Assembly: GCF_036336025.1 (NCBI RefSeq)
Contig: NZ_JAYKKE010000005.1
Location: 1-32,347 of the forward strand
DNA: 32,347 nt
Direction of reading: 5' to 3'
DNA from: Stomatohabitans albus
Lineage (GTDB): Bacteria; Actinomycetota; Nitriliruptoria; Euzebyales; Euzebyaceae
Numbering within the stretch: position 1 is the first letter of the stretch; each line of letters begins with the position of its first letter. The translations under genes were made by a program, and so were the position numbers. The notes under the pieces were generated by a model. It made no database searches, was not told the origin of the DNA, and saw only the letters and a program-made list of their open reading frames with translations. Positions 24,753 through 32,347 of the stretch are shown here, one piece after another.

Positions 24753-27097
24753 TAGCGGCGGAACTCATTATTCAGATCGGAAAGTAACTTATCGGTCAAC
24801 ATATTCCTGTCACCCAGTGCAACTGCACTACGCACGACATGCCCCGATGCCCACCGATTCAAAGCTTGACTCGCCTCTTCAGAACCACTCAACAATAGCG
24901 GACTATTGGTGCGTGCTGATAACGGAGCCGCAGCCAATGCCCAGACCCATGCGTCACCGTCAAACCCGTTGGCTAAGACCACCGAACGAACCTGGCTACC
25001 CCAGAGGTTTGCAACTGCCGTTGCGGTTTCTGTCCGGTCCTTGCCAGAGTGTCGAACTGGGAAGGCATTTTTAGGAAGGTCACGTGACACAGCACCCGAC
25101 AAGGCGCTGGTACCACCCAACAGATGGACCTTGCGAATATTCGCACTTTTCACGAAGCTCGCAATTTGTGGGCTAAGTTTCGTGGAGCTATTCAATACGA
25201 CAGGAATGCCGTGTGCAGCACCCCAAGCCCCGCCTGACAACGCGTCAGCCCATGGGGAACGGTTGTCTGGGCCTTCACGTGCAATCATGATTTCATCTTG
25301 ACCGCTGCGAGCCAAGACTTCCTTTGCAATGGCAACACTGGTCTCGATACGCCCAGAACCGCGTAACCGTTTCACACGACCGAAGGCACCAAGCTGATCC
25401 ACGACATGATCGCTGACTGCTTGCGTACCACCAAGTACATAAATCGTGGCGCCAGAGGCTAAGACTCGTTTTAACTCAGAATTGGTTTCTGGTGAAAGAT
25501 TGGCCGTATTCGTCAGTAATAGCGGACCGTTTTTACCCGCAAGTGGTCCACCTGCCATAGCGTCGGCAAAGCTATCCTCTCGAGCGATAACGGCGACCTT
25601 GGCTTCCTTGGCCTTAAAGGTGTACTGGCTGATTTCAACTGCAGCCGCAGGCCGAGAGGCACTCGTGCTCACTCGGTTGAATACACCCAAATTAATTGGA
25701 CCACCCGGTGAAGGTTTTGCCGAGGGAGACGGTTTGGTAGAGGGCTGGTTATTTGGCTTATTTCCGTCATCGCTACCGCCACCATTATTGGCAAAGGGTG
25801 GACGGGGGCTCACCGGTTTGATGCCACCCATCCCCTGTGCCGCAGTCTTAGCACGAGATGCCACACGACTCATCAGTGGATAGAACGCGTCACCAGGACA
25901 ATCCGTATACCCCACATCACGGTGGCCAATGACATGGTTCAACGTTACTTGTTTGCCCGCAGGGTAGCGGTTTGACCCACCGGAAGTAACTGAGCTTCGC
26001 CCAGCAGGATCAAAGCCATGCAGTTTTGACTTCCACCCGATGATCTGGGCAACCGCATTTTGGGTAGCCGCGGGAGGCGCTGAGCTGTTGAAGGTACCAA
26101 GTGTTGAAATACCAACGGTGCCTGTATTGAATCCCTGAGCGTGGGCACCAATCACCCCACGCCCAACCCCACCGGCACGGCCTTCATAGATTGTGCCGTA
26201 TTTATCAACGAGGAAGTTGTACCCAATATCAGACCAGCCGCGCGTGCCGGCGTGATATTGCAAGATACCACGCACAATGCCAGCGCTTTGAGCACGGGTG
26301 TATGAGTTCGATCCCGACGTATGGTGCACAACGGCACGTGTCACCTTAGAGGCGTAGGAGGGTGCGGCACGAACCATACTCTCGTCCGCCTTCCATTCTT
26401 GTCGGGTAACAATTTTGGGGGCACCCGGGACTGCAAGCACGGCATCATTGTCTCGACGAACGGGCGTTGGATCATAGGCAAGTGCCTTGCTTGCCTTAGC
26501 GATCAGCCGTTCTCCGAGGCTTGCGTTATTGCGCTCGGTATCGAGCAACTGAAGTTTCACATCTTCGAGTTGGGCCCCGTCTACACGAATCTGGATCGCA
26601 GTGCCCGGCTCCACCCATATTGGGTCAGCAATATCGCGCGCCCCCGGCTGCTCGCTACTTGTTGGCTCTGGGAACTTGTCTGGCTCGAGTTCAATCTCAT
26701 ACCACGGACTAAGTACGTACTGCTCATCACCCCAAACCTCGACAGCATCTGTCTCTTCTGCTTTGTTCGTCGCTAAGGGAGCTGCACGACGCACTTCGAG
26801 GGTGGCCCCTTGGGGGAATGTTGCGGCGACCATAGAGAATTCATTTGGCGCTTTAATCAGGTCTGATTCAATACCTTTTCCTGAGGCGTGTTTCCCACCA
26901 GATAGCGATGGTTGTTCTCCTTGTGCACCGTCAGCCTTGTGAAGTGACGATGTCTCTAACGCTTCAGCAACATTCAGCGTATAGGTAGCAGGGGTAAGTA
27001 CTTCTTCTTCTGCCTCCGCAGGAATGACACCAGAAAACGACAAGGTTGCCGCAGTAAGCGTGGCACAGGTCAGCGTGAGGAATGTTGGTCGGATCAT
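24752..27097 (-). CDS. PGRP-type N-acetylmuramoyl-L-alanine amidase with three CWB2 repeats
   Basis: Secreted cell-wall hydrolase. 781 residues: signal peptide (1-29, AEA end), an uncharacterised N-terminal part (about 35-205), amidase_2/PGRP domain (about 227-420) with Zn ligands H258 or H259 (VVHHT), H392 (GHRDVG) and C400, and the YHAGTRGWSDIGYNFLVD stretch; a Pro/Ser/Lys-rich linker (425-470); then three CWB2 repeats (473-781) with motifs such as RLRGSGRIETSVAIA, DRTETATAV and ADALSGG. CWB2 binds wall polymers non-covalently. The ATG overlaps the stop of the sigma-4-like gene (ATGA), and the stop overlaps the kinase start. It shares the anchor type with the sialidase at the left edge. Confidence 0.93.
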   Translation of the reverse strand: MIRPTFLTLTCATLTAATLSFSGVIPAEAEEEVLTPATYTLNVAEALETSSLHKADGAQGEQPSLSGGKHASGKGIESDLIKAPNEFSMVAATFPQGATLEVRRAAPLATNKAEETDAVEVWGDEQYVLSPWYEIELEPDKFPEPTSSEQPGARDIADPIWVEPGTAIQIRVDGAQLEDVKLQLLDTERNNASLGERLIAKASKALAYDPTPVRRDNDAVLAVPGAPKIVTRQEWKADESMVRAAPSYASKVTRAVVHHTSGSNSYTRAQSAGIVRGILQYHAGTRGWSDIGYNFLVDKYGTIYEGRAGGVGRGVIGAHAQGFNTGTVGISTLGTFNSSAPPAATQNAVAQIIGWKSKLHGFDPAGRSSVTSGGSNRYPAGKQVTLNHVIGHRDVGYTDCPGDAFYPLMSRVASRAKTAAQGMGGIKPVSPRPPFANNGGGSDDGNKPNNQPSTKPSPSAKPSPGGPINLGVFNRVSTSASRPAAAVEISQYTFKAKEAKVAVIAREDSFADAMAGGPLAGKNGPLLLTNTANLSPETNSELKRVLASGATIYVLGGTQAVSDHVVDQLGAFGRVKRLRGSGRIETSVAIAKEVLARSGQDEIMIAREGPDNRSPWADALSGGAWGAAHGIPVVLNSSTKLSPQIASFVKSANIRKVHLLGGTSALSGAVSRDLPKNAFPVRHSGKDRTETATAVANLWGSQVRSVVLANGFDGDAWVWALAAAPLSARTNSPLLLSGSEEASQALNRWASGHVVRSAVALGDRNMLTDKLLSDLNNEFRR

Positions 27098-27369
27098 TTG
27101 GTATCCAAGTGTTTGGCGAGGCCTTTGAGGTTGCCTACTTCTCGAATCCGAGAAAAGGCACGCGCTTCAATTTTTTTCATTTCATTAATGGTTAACCCAA
27201 GATGGCTGGCAGTTTCGCCAGGTTTCTTGGGTTCTCCATCGACTAGACCCATACGACACTCAAGGACCTTACGCTCAATTTCTGGTAAGCGAGCGAGAAC
27301 AGCACGGAGCCGCTTATTAAGCTGAGCCTGTTCGGCTGAGACGGGGGAACGTCGCTGATGTCGAGTCAT
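27094..27369 (-). CDS. Stand-alone sigma-70 region 4-like DNA-binding protein
   Basis: 91 residues, no other domain. The middle matches sigma region 4: LPEIERKVLECRMGLVDGEPKKPGE parallels the LPxREREVLxLRFGL element, and the helix-turn-helix follows as ASHLGLTINEMKKIEARAFSRIRE. Region 2 is missing, so it cannot act alone as a sigma factor; it could bind core polymerase or DNA as a co-regulator. First gene of the coupled cluster with the amidase and kinase; it overlaps the amidase ATG by four bases. ATG at 27369 has no good ribosome site. Confidence 0.75.
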   Translation of the reverse strand: MTRHQRRSPVSAEQAQLNKRLRAVLARLPEIERKVLECRMGLVDGEPKKPGETASHLGLTINEMKKIEARAFSRIREVGNLKGLAKHLDTK

Positions 27370-27510
27370 AGACCCAGAAATACTACCGTCCGTGATGGGA
27401 AGGTGTACACGACCCGATGGCCCTTGTCCAACCGTCCATGAATAGGGGTAGACAGCGCATCAGGGAGCGCATTCTACAACAAAGCGACAACGCAATCATC
27501 AACCAATCAT

Positions 27511-27843
27511 TCAAAAACGTCGACGAGGCAATATTTGTAGCCCGATTATGCGCAGTTGACCGTCTCGTGTTGTGACAGATCCTGTCAACGCTGGTGGGTC
27601 CTCAGCGCAAAGTGCAAGAAACTCTGCTTTGCACTGTTGGATTTTTACGTAAGTCTTAATGGGTGTAATCGCAGCATGAAGGATACATTCACGAGCCAAT
27701 GTCGGTGAGGTAACGCGATAAAGCGCTTCAATGGACAATAGGCCCCGACGAATCGCGGTGACCATCTCAAAGCACTGGTTCACCCACCGCTCAAGATACA
27801 GATGATCAACAGTAATCGGTGCACAGGCATGATGATCACACAT
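27511..27843 (-). CDS. Rv3235-like (DUF6459-type) small protein
   Basis: 110 residues. The N-terminus is Cys/His-rich (MCDHHACAP). The rest shows the layout I associate with the Rv3235 family: a helical stretch (LERWVNQCFEMVTAIRRGLLSIEALYRVT), a central segment with KIQQCKAEF, and a C-terminal pair of strands (GSVTTRDGQLRIIGLQIL). The function of the family is not known. The ATG overlaps the stop of the upstream membrane-protein gene by one base (TAATG), so the two are coupled. The family assignment is from recall and tentative. Confidence 0.65.
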   Translation of the reverse strand: MCDHHACAPITVDHLYLERWVNQCFEMVTAIRRGLLSIEALYRVTSPTLARECILHAAITPIKTYVKIQQCKAEFLALCAEDPPALTGSVTTRDGQLRIIGLQILPRRRF

Positions 27844-28766
27844 TATTCAAGCCCAATGACATGCCGAGACCCAGGGGAACCACCCAGCCACAGTGTGGTT
27901 TCGACTGTTTGACTTCCCTGAGGTGGAATACCTGAAAACGAAACGATCAAAACATCTGGAATATCAGGATGCATACCACTTGCCGAGATGTTGACGTGGG
28001 TCCACCCTGCTTTGGTTAGCACATCAATGGCCTCAGGAGCATCGATGGTGCCTTCTGGGTGAGGGGCAATCGATGACAACGGAGACTGGTCACTGGAAAT
28101 GAGCCATGGATTTGCTAACACGACACCGTCTTCACGCACGGGTACTGCCCAGCGGCCCTGAACACCTTGAGCTGCCCACGACCGCACTTGGACGATGCGT
28201 CCAATATCGGCAAATGGCAAGCTTTGTATTGCCTTTACTCTGATCGCAGCAGCATCAGGTGAACCTTCGAGACGTTGGGCAATAGCCTGGTAGACGCTTT
28301 CTTCAGCACTCGCATGGGTCACCCATTGGCTTCCAGCACTAAGTACGAGTTGAGCCAATTGTTCAGATGGTCTCGGTGAGGCATTATGCGGATCATCATC
28401 TTGAGATTGCGTGGATCCTTCACCATCGGCAACGGTGCCAGGTATTGCTCCTGACTCAGCATCTAATTGGCCGTCCTTGTCGGGACCATGTGATGGTGTG
28501 TCGATTTGTTCCCGTGTCTGCGACGGTGATGCTGTGGAAATAGGAGCGGTGGGTACATCTGTTTGTTCACCTTGGTGCGTTGGTGTTGGTTGTCCGAACC
28601 ACGTGGAAACACCCAACGCCAAAACAGCCATCACTCCAAGGCTAAGGGCGCCTAAGACAAGGGGGTGAATGCGTCGTGATGGTGCGACTGATTCTTGGGG
28701 CATAGCCAATGGTTCATCAGGGTCAAGGTCTTCCAACCATGCCTTAATATGATCCTCATTATCCAT
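27843..28766 (-). CDS. Single-pass membrane protein, unknown function
   Basis: 307 residues from the ATG at 28766, which has GGGAGA six bases upstream. An acidic cytoplasmic N-terminus (EDHIKAWLEDLDPDEP) is followed by one membrane helix (about 36-57, VLGALSLGVMAVLALGVSTWF), a Ser/Thr/Pro/Asp-rich low-complexity linker (about 60-130), and an extracytoplasmic domain (about 135-305) with a globular look (GIPPQGSQTVETTLWLGG at the end). I do not recognise the family. The layout resembles anti-sigma-like or wall-associated proteins, but no signature is present. Cotranscribed with the Rv3235-like gene. Confidence 0.72.
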   Translation of the reverse strand: MDNEDHIKAWLEDLDPDEPLAMPQESVAPSRRIHPLVLGALSLGVMAVLALGVSTWFGQPTPTHQGEQTDVPTAPISTASPSQTREQIDTPSHGPDKDGQLDAESGAIPGTVADGEGSTQSQDDDPHNASPRPSEQLAQLVLSAGSQWVTHASAEESVYQAIAQRLEGSPDAAAIRVKAIQSLPFADIGRIVQVRSWAAQGVQGRWAVPVREDGVVLANPWLISSDQSPLSSIAPHPEGTIDAPEAIDVLTKAGWTHVNISASGMHPDIPDVLIVSFSGIPPQGSQTVETTLWLGGSPGSRHVIGLE

Positions 28767-28852
28767 AAATATCTCCCATATCGTGCTATCACTTGCTATC
28801 ACTTCTATTTATAGCATGAGCACACAAACCAACACACGGAAATATCGCAATA

Positions 28853-28886
28853 CAAATGCCCTCCCGTTCAGACGGGAGGGCATTTG
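28853..28886. terminator. Strong hairpin, orphan terminator-like element
   Basis: Fifteen perfect pairs: arms 28853-28867 (core GCCCTCCCGT) and 28872-28886 (ACGGGAGGGC), loop TCAG. There is no gene to terminate on either side in the right orientation: the nearest minus gene starts at 28766 and runs away. It could end an unseen minus-strand transcript from 28887-29200. Confidence 0.5.
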
Positions 28887-29172
28887 AGGAACGTATATGA
28901 GAAAAGAATGAATAATCAACGCACAATGCGGAACGAAGGGTAGGCGTCAATCACACCCAAGCATGCCTAGGTTGCCGCGCTGGGGAGCTACAACTCAGAC
29001 CTACTGCAATCTTCCACCTTCTGACCATATATACGGATAGTTACCTATCAGCCTTTAGTATTACTTATTGTGATTTTTAGCGCAGGGCGACCGGCTGCCG
29101 ATCGGTGAAGCCAACCGAACGACCTACAAGACTGGTTCCTATTGGCATGGATTAATGAAAGCCCCTTCTTTC

Positions 29173-29183
29173 GTATCTGATAC
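29173..29183 (+). promoter_or_regulatory. Palindrome in the cupin promoter region
   Basis: GTATCTGATAC is a perfect 5-1-5 inverted repeat, 35 bases upstream of the cupin ATG. It may be an operator of the cupin-methyltransferase operon. Confidence 0.3.
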
Positions 29184-29218
29184 TGTAAGGGACGCTTTAA
29201 CAATCATTGGAGGAAAAT

Positions 29219-29563
29219 ATGTCCACTAGTCCTGTCAGTCAGTCTGGTGTCTACACCGGGTTGCTGGATGAATTACCCGTTGCGAAAGATGCAACAACAT
29301 CCCGCACCGTTGTTAAAAACGACGTACTCAGCCAGGTTCTATTTAGTTTCGACGCCGGCCAGGCATTAACAGAACATGCGTCACCCAAAGCCGTTATCGT
29401 TCAGATTTTAAACGGGAAAATGAATTTCACGGTTGGAGGGAAAACAACCTTGCTCCAAACCGGGGATGTCATTTATCTGGCTCCAAACGATCCTCACGCG
29501 CTTGAGGCTGTCGAACCTTGCCATATGGCATTGACGATGGTGAATGTGAACACGAACGATTAA
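29219..29563 (+). CDS. Small cupin-domain protein
   Basis: 114 residues forming one cupin barrel (about 35-105). Motif 1 is weak: an LTEHASPKAVIVQILNGKMNF stretch, seen in parts, keeps one His (in EHASP). Motif 2 is GDVIYLAPNDPHALEAVE, with the terminal His. With two of the usual metal ligands seen, metal binding is possible. Start chosen at 29219, five bases after GGAGG (29209-29213). The methyltransferase gene follows 28 bases downstream in the same direction. Substrate not predictable. Confidence 0.85.
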   Translation: MSTSPVSQSGVYTGLLDELPVAKDATTSRTVVKNDVLSQVLFSFDAGQALTEHASPKAVIVQILNGKMNFTVGGKTTLLQTGDVIYLAPNDPHALEAVEPCHMALTMVNVNTND

Positions 29564-29591
29564 ACCGATCAGTCGGTGAAGGGAAATTGCG

Positions 29592-30398
29592 ATGAGTGAA
29601 GCAGAAAAAGGTACCCGTTCCGGCCCCGAGGAAAAGCGCCTCCAAGGACACTGGTTGTTAGCCAAAATGGGGAAACGGGTTCTTCGCCCAGGTGGTATTG
29701 AATTAACCCGTCGCTTGATTGAACATGCAAAGCCAAGCCCGCAAGATCGAGTCGTTGAGTTCGGGCCTGGTGTAGGTCGAACTGCAGAAATCATCTTGGA
29801 GACCATGCCAAAGAGCTATCGCGGGATTGATCCGAATAAGGAGGGAACCCCTCAGCTCCGGCGAGTGCTTGCTGATTACCCGCAAGCCGAATTAGTTGCA
29901 GCCGATGCGAAAGCAACTGGTCTTCCAGACGAGTCAGCAGACCTTGTTGTCGGTGAAGCCATGCTCACGATGCATAGCGAAGAGGAAAAACTCGCCATCA
30001 TGGGTGAAGCATTCCGTATTTTGGCTCCAGGTGGCCGCTACGCCATTCATGAGCTCGGTTTCTGTCCGGATGATGTTCCGAGTGAAGTAGAAGAGGACGT
30101 TGCTCGGGCGCTTTCGCGTACGATCAAGGTGGGTGCACGCCCATTGACAAGTAAAAACTGGCAGCGGCTGCTCATCGAAACCGGCTTTGAAGTTGAGTAC
30201 ACCGACGCCAACCCAATGGCTCTGTTAGAACCGGGGCGATTGATTGAAGATGAGGGGTTGGGTGGGTTTTTACGATTCGTGTTCAATGTGATGAGAAATC
30301 CCAGTGCCCGTGAACGCATCCTAGCTATGCGCAGCGTATTTCGAGCCCACCAAGAGAACATCAATGCTGTTGCATTTGTAGCACGTAAACCGGCTTGA
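29592..30398 (+). CDS. Class I SAM-dependent methyltransferase
   Basis: 268 residues. SAM-binding motif I is VVEFGPGVGRTAEII, the acidic residue after strand 2 is in YRGIDPN, then ADAKATGLPDESADLVVGEAML (motif II region) and RILAPGGRYAIHELG (motif III), the ubiquinone/menaquinone-methylase-like fold. The C-terminal part (RLLIETGFEVEYTDANPMALLEP onward) is a variable substrate region. ATG with GAAGGGAAA upstream. In one operon with the small cupin, which may bind a related substrate. Substrate unknown. Confidence 0.88.
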   Translation: MSEAEKGTRSGPEEKRLQGHWLLAKMGKRVLRPGGIELTRRLIEHAKPSPQDRVVEFGPGVGRTAEIILETMPKSYRGIDPNKEGTPQLRRVLADYPQAELVAADAKATGLPDESADLVVGEAMLTMHSEEEKLAIMGEAFRILAPGGRYAIHELGFCPDDVPSEVEEDVARALSRTIKVGARPLTSKNWQRLLIETGFEVEYTDANPMALLEPGRLIEDEGLGGFLRFVFNVMRNPSARERILAMRSVFRAHQENINAVAFVARKPA

Positions 30399-30446
30399 TG
30401 GGTTCAGTCTGATCAGGCGTTCGCTCAGCACCGACCAGACATAATG

Positions 30447-30479
30447 AACAGCCCCACGGTCTCATCCCGTGGGGCTGTT
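30447..30479. terminator. Bidirectional terminator hairpin
   Basis: Thirteen-pair stem, arms 30447-30459 (AACAGCCCCACGG) and 30467-30479 (CCGTGGGGCTGTT), seven-base loop, T-rich flank on the plus strand. It lies between the convergent methyltransferase and transporter genes. Confidence 0.85.
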
Positions 30480-30496
30480 TGTACGTATAGCAATCC

Positions 30497-32164
30497 CTAG
30501 TGTTCTTCTTCGACGTGTGTTTGGACAATGTCTTGAAGCTGTGTTTCAACAACGTCACGGACATGTGTTTTAAGTTCACGGCGCAAGATGGCCCGTTGGA
30601 CGCGCTTATCACGCCGATATTCCTCATGGAATACCTTCAGGGTCGCAAAACACGAGCCAACCAAAATCAAACTGAATGGTGCTGCCGCCAAAATAGACAT
30701 CGTTTGCAGCGTCGCGAGACCACCAGTGATATCACCCTTGAGTGAACCACCCCACAGCAACACTGCTGCAATGGTGCCACTGGCGGTAGCCCACAAGAGA
30801 CGGATCTTCAAATCAGGAAGTGGGTCGCCACCTGAGGACAACATGCCAACCACAAACGACGCTGAGTCCGAACTCGTCACAAAGAATACGACGAGGAGTA
30901 AGAGGAATAAACCGCTCAGAATACGGCCTCCTGCAATCGGCTCAAGCATCTGGAATAGTGCGGCAGAGGTTGAGACCGTGCCATCAGCACTAATAAGGGT
31001 GCTCACCCCATAGATCTGCTGATATAGCGCCGTTCCACCCAGGATGGAGAACCATAAGAAGGTAACAAGGGTAGGTACGGCCAAGACACCAATAACGAAT
31101 TCACGAACTGTACGGCCGCGTGAAATACGGGCAATAAAAATCCCCACGAATGGTGACCAACTCATCCACCATCCCCAGTAGTTCGTTGTCCAAGCCGCCA
31201 TCCATGCGCTTCCTTCATCACCACGAAATGGCATTGTCCGAAAGCTTAGGTGGATGAAGTTCTGGATGTATTCACCAATGCTTTGTACGAATTCACGAAG
31301 CACAAACCCTGGTTGGCCCAAGAGCAACACAAGAATGGCAAGAACCGCAGCCAGAACCATATTGCCATTTGATAGCCACTTGATGCCTACATCAAGCCCA
31401 CTCGCCACCGAGATACCAGCGGCTAAAGAGATCACGACGACCAGTGTGACGAGAAACCAGGTGGATTGCTCAATTAACCCCAAATACTCCAACCCTGCGC
31501 TGAGCTGGGTGGCACCTAACCCTAAGGAGGTCGCAACTCCAAACATCGTGCCCACGATGGCCACAATGTCAATCACATCGCCAACACGACCGTTAATACG
31601 CTCGCCCAATAGTGGTTCGAGCACCCAACGAATCGAGACACTCCGACCAAGGCGATGAATGGCGTAGGCCATCGCAAGACCAATGACGGCATAAATGCCC
31701 CAAGCGGAAAAGCCCCAGTGCAAGAATGTGGTGTTCATTGCCTCTTGAGCCCGCTCATGGATGGTCAATTCACCGAGGCCTGGGGGTGGGCTAGCAAGGT
31801 GATTCAGCGGTTCTGCAACACCCCAAAACACCAATCCGATACCCATACCGGCCGCGAATAGCATGGCGAACCAAGAATGAAGGCTGTATTCAGGTTCGTC
31901 GTCATCATCACCAAGGGTGATATTGCCATAGGCGCTGAATACGACGATGGCACAAACAACAATAAACCCGACCACGATCAGGGCGTAATACCATCCGATA
32001 GATTGCACAACTGTCGAATTGGCCGTCGAAAGGATCGACCCCAGCCACTCAGGTGCAATGAGTGCAACGGCCACGAATGCAGTGATGATGGCTGCAGCGG
32101 GTAACGCGATACGTCGCACGGCTTGGGCGGTCTGGTACTGGGTGGCAGAATCAGGATCTGACAT
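30497..32164 (-). CDS. BCCT-family sodium-coupled betaine/carnitine/choline transporter
   Basis: Imports compatible solutes such as glycine betaine. 555 residues with about twelve membrane segments. The family signatures are present: GMGIGLVFWGVAEPL (the GxGxG sodium-site stretch), WTTNYWGWWMSWSPFVGIFIARISRGRTVREF (split; the W-rich substrate site), and SDSASFVVGMLSSGG. The Met-Gly pattern of the GMGIG stretch is that of Na+-coupled members such as BetP. The C-terminal tail (about 520-555) is charged, as in osmosensing members. ATG at 32164 has no clear ribosome site. Single gene. The exact solute is unknown. Confidence 0.93.
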   Translation of the reverse strand: MSDPDSATQYQTAQAVRRIALPAAAIITAFVAVALIAPEWLGSILSTANSTVVQSIGWYYALIVVGFIVVCAIVVFSAYGNITLGDDDDEPEYSLHSWFAMLFAAGMGIGLVFWGVAEPLNHLASPPPGLGELTIHERAQEAMNTTFLHWGFSAWGIYAVIGLAMAYAIHRLGRSVSIRWVLEPLLGERINGRVGDVIDIVAIVGTMFGVATSLGLGATQLSAGLEYLGLIEQSTWFLVTLVVVISLAAGISVASGLDVGIKWLSNGNMVLAAVLAILVLLLGQPGFVLREFVQSIGEYIQNFIHLSFRTMPFRGDEGSAWMAAWTTNYWGWWMSWSPFVGIFIARISRGRTVREFVIGVLAVPTLVTFLWFSILGGTALYQQIYGVSTLISADGTVSTSAALFQMLEPIAGGRILSGLFLLLLVVFFVTSSDSASFVVGMLSSGGDPLPDLKIRLLWATASGTIAAVLLWGGSLKGDITGGLATLQTMSILAAAPFSLILVGSCFATLKVFHEEYRRDKRVQRAILRRELKTHVRDVVETQLQDIVQTHVEEEH

Positions 32165-32255
32165 TCACATCACATTTCATAGTCATATAGAGAATAGAGA
32201 CGCTGGCGTAAAAACCAACATTGAACAATCTAGTGTGTTTTAGTAACTACATTGG

Positions 32256-32287
32256 AAAACCCCCTGACCGTGTGGTGAGGGGGTTTT
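32256..32287 (-). terminator. Terminator of the rRNA operon
   Basis: Ten-pair stem AAAACCCCCT (32256-32265) / AGGGGGTTTT (32278-32287), with a further ACC/GGT pair inside the loop, and T residues on the minus strand. It directly follows the 5S rRNA 3' end. Confidence 0.85.
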
Positions 32288-32291
32288 GTGG

Positions 32292-32347
32292 TGTCCGCGG
32301 TGTCCTACGTTCCCACGCCCTTGCGGGTGCAGTATTATCGGCGCTGG
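32292..32347 (-). rRNA. rrf: 5S rRNA, 3' part (5' end outside window)
   Basis: On the minus strand, 32347 to 32292 reads the typical end of 5S rRNA: CCAGCGCCGATAATACTGCA, then a GC hairpin segment, then GTGGGAACGTAGGACACCGC. Only the last 56 bases or so are present. The terminator follows, so the 5S gene is the last of an rRNA operon transcribed leftward into the window. Confidence 0.88.

Larger units (their letters stand above)
28767..29218. other. 452-base gene-free region with one strong hairpin
   Basis: No credible coding frame on either strand. It contains a 15-pair hairpin (28853-28886), a stretch of unassigned sequence (28887-29160) in which I see no tRNA, SRP, tmRNA or RNase P pattern, and a short palindrome GTATC-T-GATAC (29173-29183) in the likely cupin promoter. 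Confidence 0.55.

Noticed and set aside
1-32347. CRISPR arrays, insertion sequences, phage or defence islands
   Set aside because: No spaced repeats, transposase, integrase or defence-type proteins seen on either strand; the window reads as ordinary chromosome.

Overview
The window is a chromosomal segment of a flagellated Gram-positive actinobacterium with moderate GC content. The actinobacterial assignment rests on a WhiB protein beside a PdtaS-type kinase (the whiB1/pdtaS pairing known from mycobacteria), an Rv1220c-like O-methyltransferase, LppM-like and Rv3235-like proteins, an actinobacterial-type NedA sialidase and CWB2 wall-binding modules. Flagellar genes together with CWB2 proteins would fit a deep-branching lineage such as Nitriliruptoria, but that is a guess from gene content.

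Left part (1-8850). A secreted sialidase gene (minus strand) runs off the left edge just as a CWB2 wall-anchoring module begins. It is divergent from a tightly packed flagellar operon: flhA, a FlhF-like gene whose GTPase motifs are degenerate, a PilZ (c-di-GMP receptor) gene, a small membrane/coiled-coil gene and csrA. Downstream of csrA is a 200-nt non-coding stretch that folds into a long imperfect stem carrying smaller hairpins and has its own -10 element. It is probably an undescribed structured RNA.

Middle (8866-18666). An FHA-LuxR regulator and an LppM-like lipoprotein (minus) stand divergent from a GspE/PilB-type ATPase. Then come Mrp and a PAP2 phosphatase (minus), leucyl aminopeptidase (plus), an O-methyltransferase (minus) divergent from a TetR-MFS efflux pair with a clear palindromic operator, and tRNA-Arg(CCG) on the minus strand with its own promoter and terminator. 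Convergent genes are separated by strong hairpins.

Right part (18853-32347). An FKBP lipoprotein is divergent from coaA. A class A penicillin-binding protein with a lipobox in place of a membrane anchor follows, then whiB. Convergent with whiB is a coupled minus-strand cluster: a stand-alone sigma region 4-like protein, a CWB2-anchored PGRP amidase and the PdtaS-like kinase, preceded by a two-gene cluster (membrane protein plus Rv3235-like protein). A 450-nt gene-free stretch leads to a cupin-methyltransferase pair. A BCCT betaine-type transporter follows, and the right edge is the 3' end of a 5S rRNA gene (minus) with its terminator, so an rRNA operon lies beyond the edge.

The recurring theme is the cell surface: wall-anchored sialidase and amidase, a lipoprotein PBP, three other predicted lipoprotein or membrane proteins, and the flagellar export gate with its c-di-GMP and CsrA regulators.
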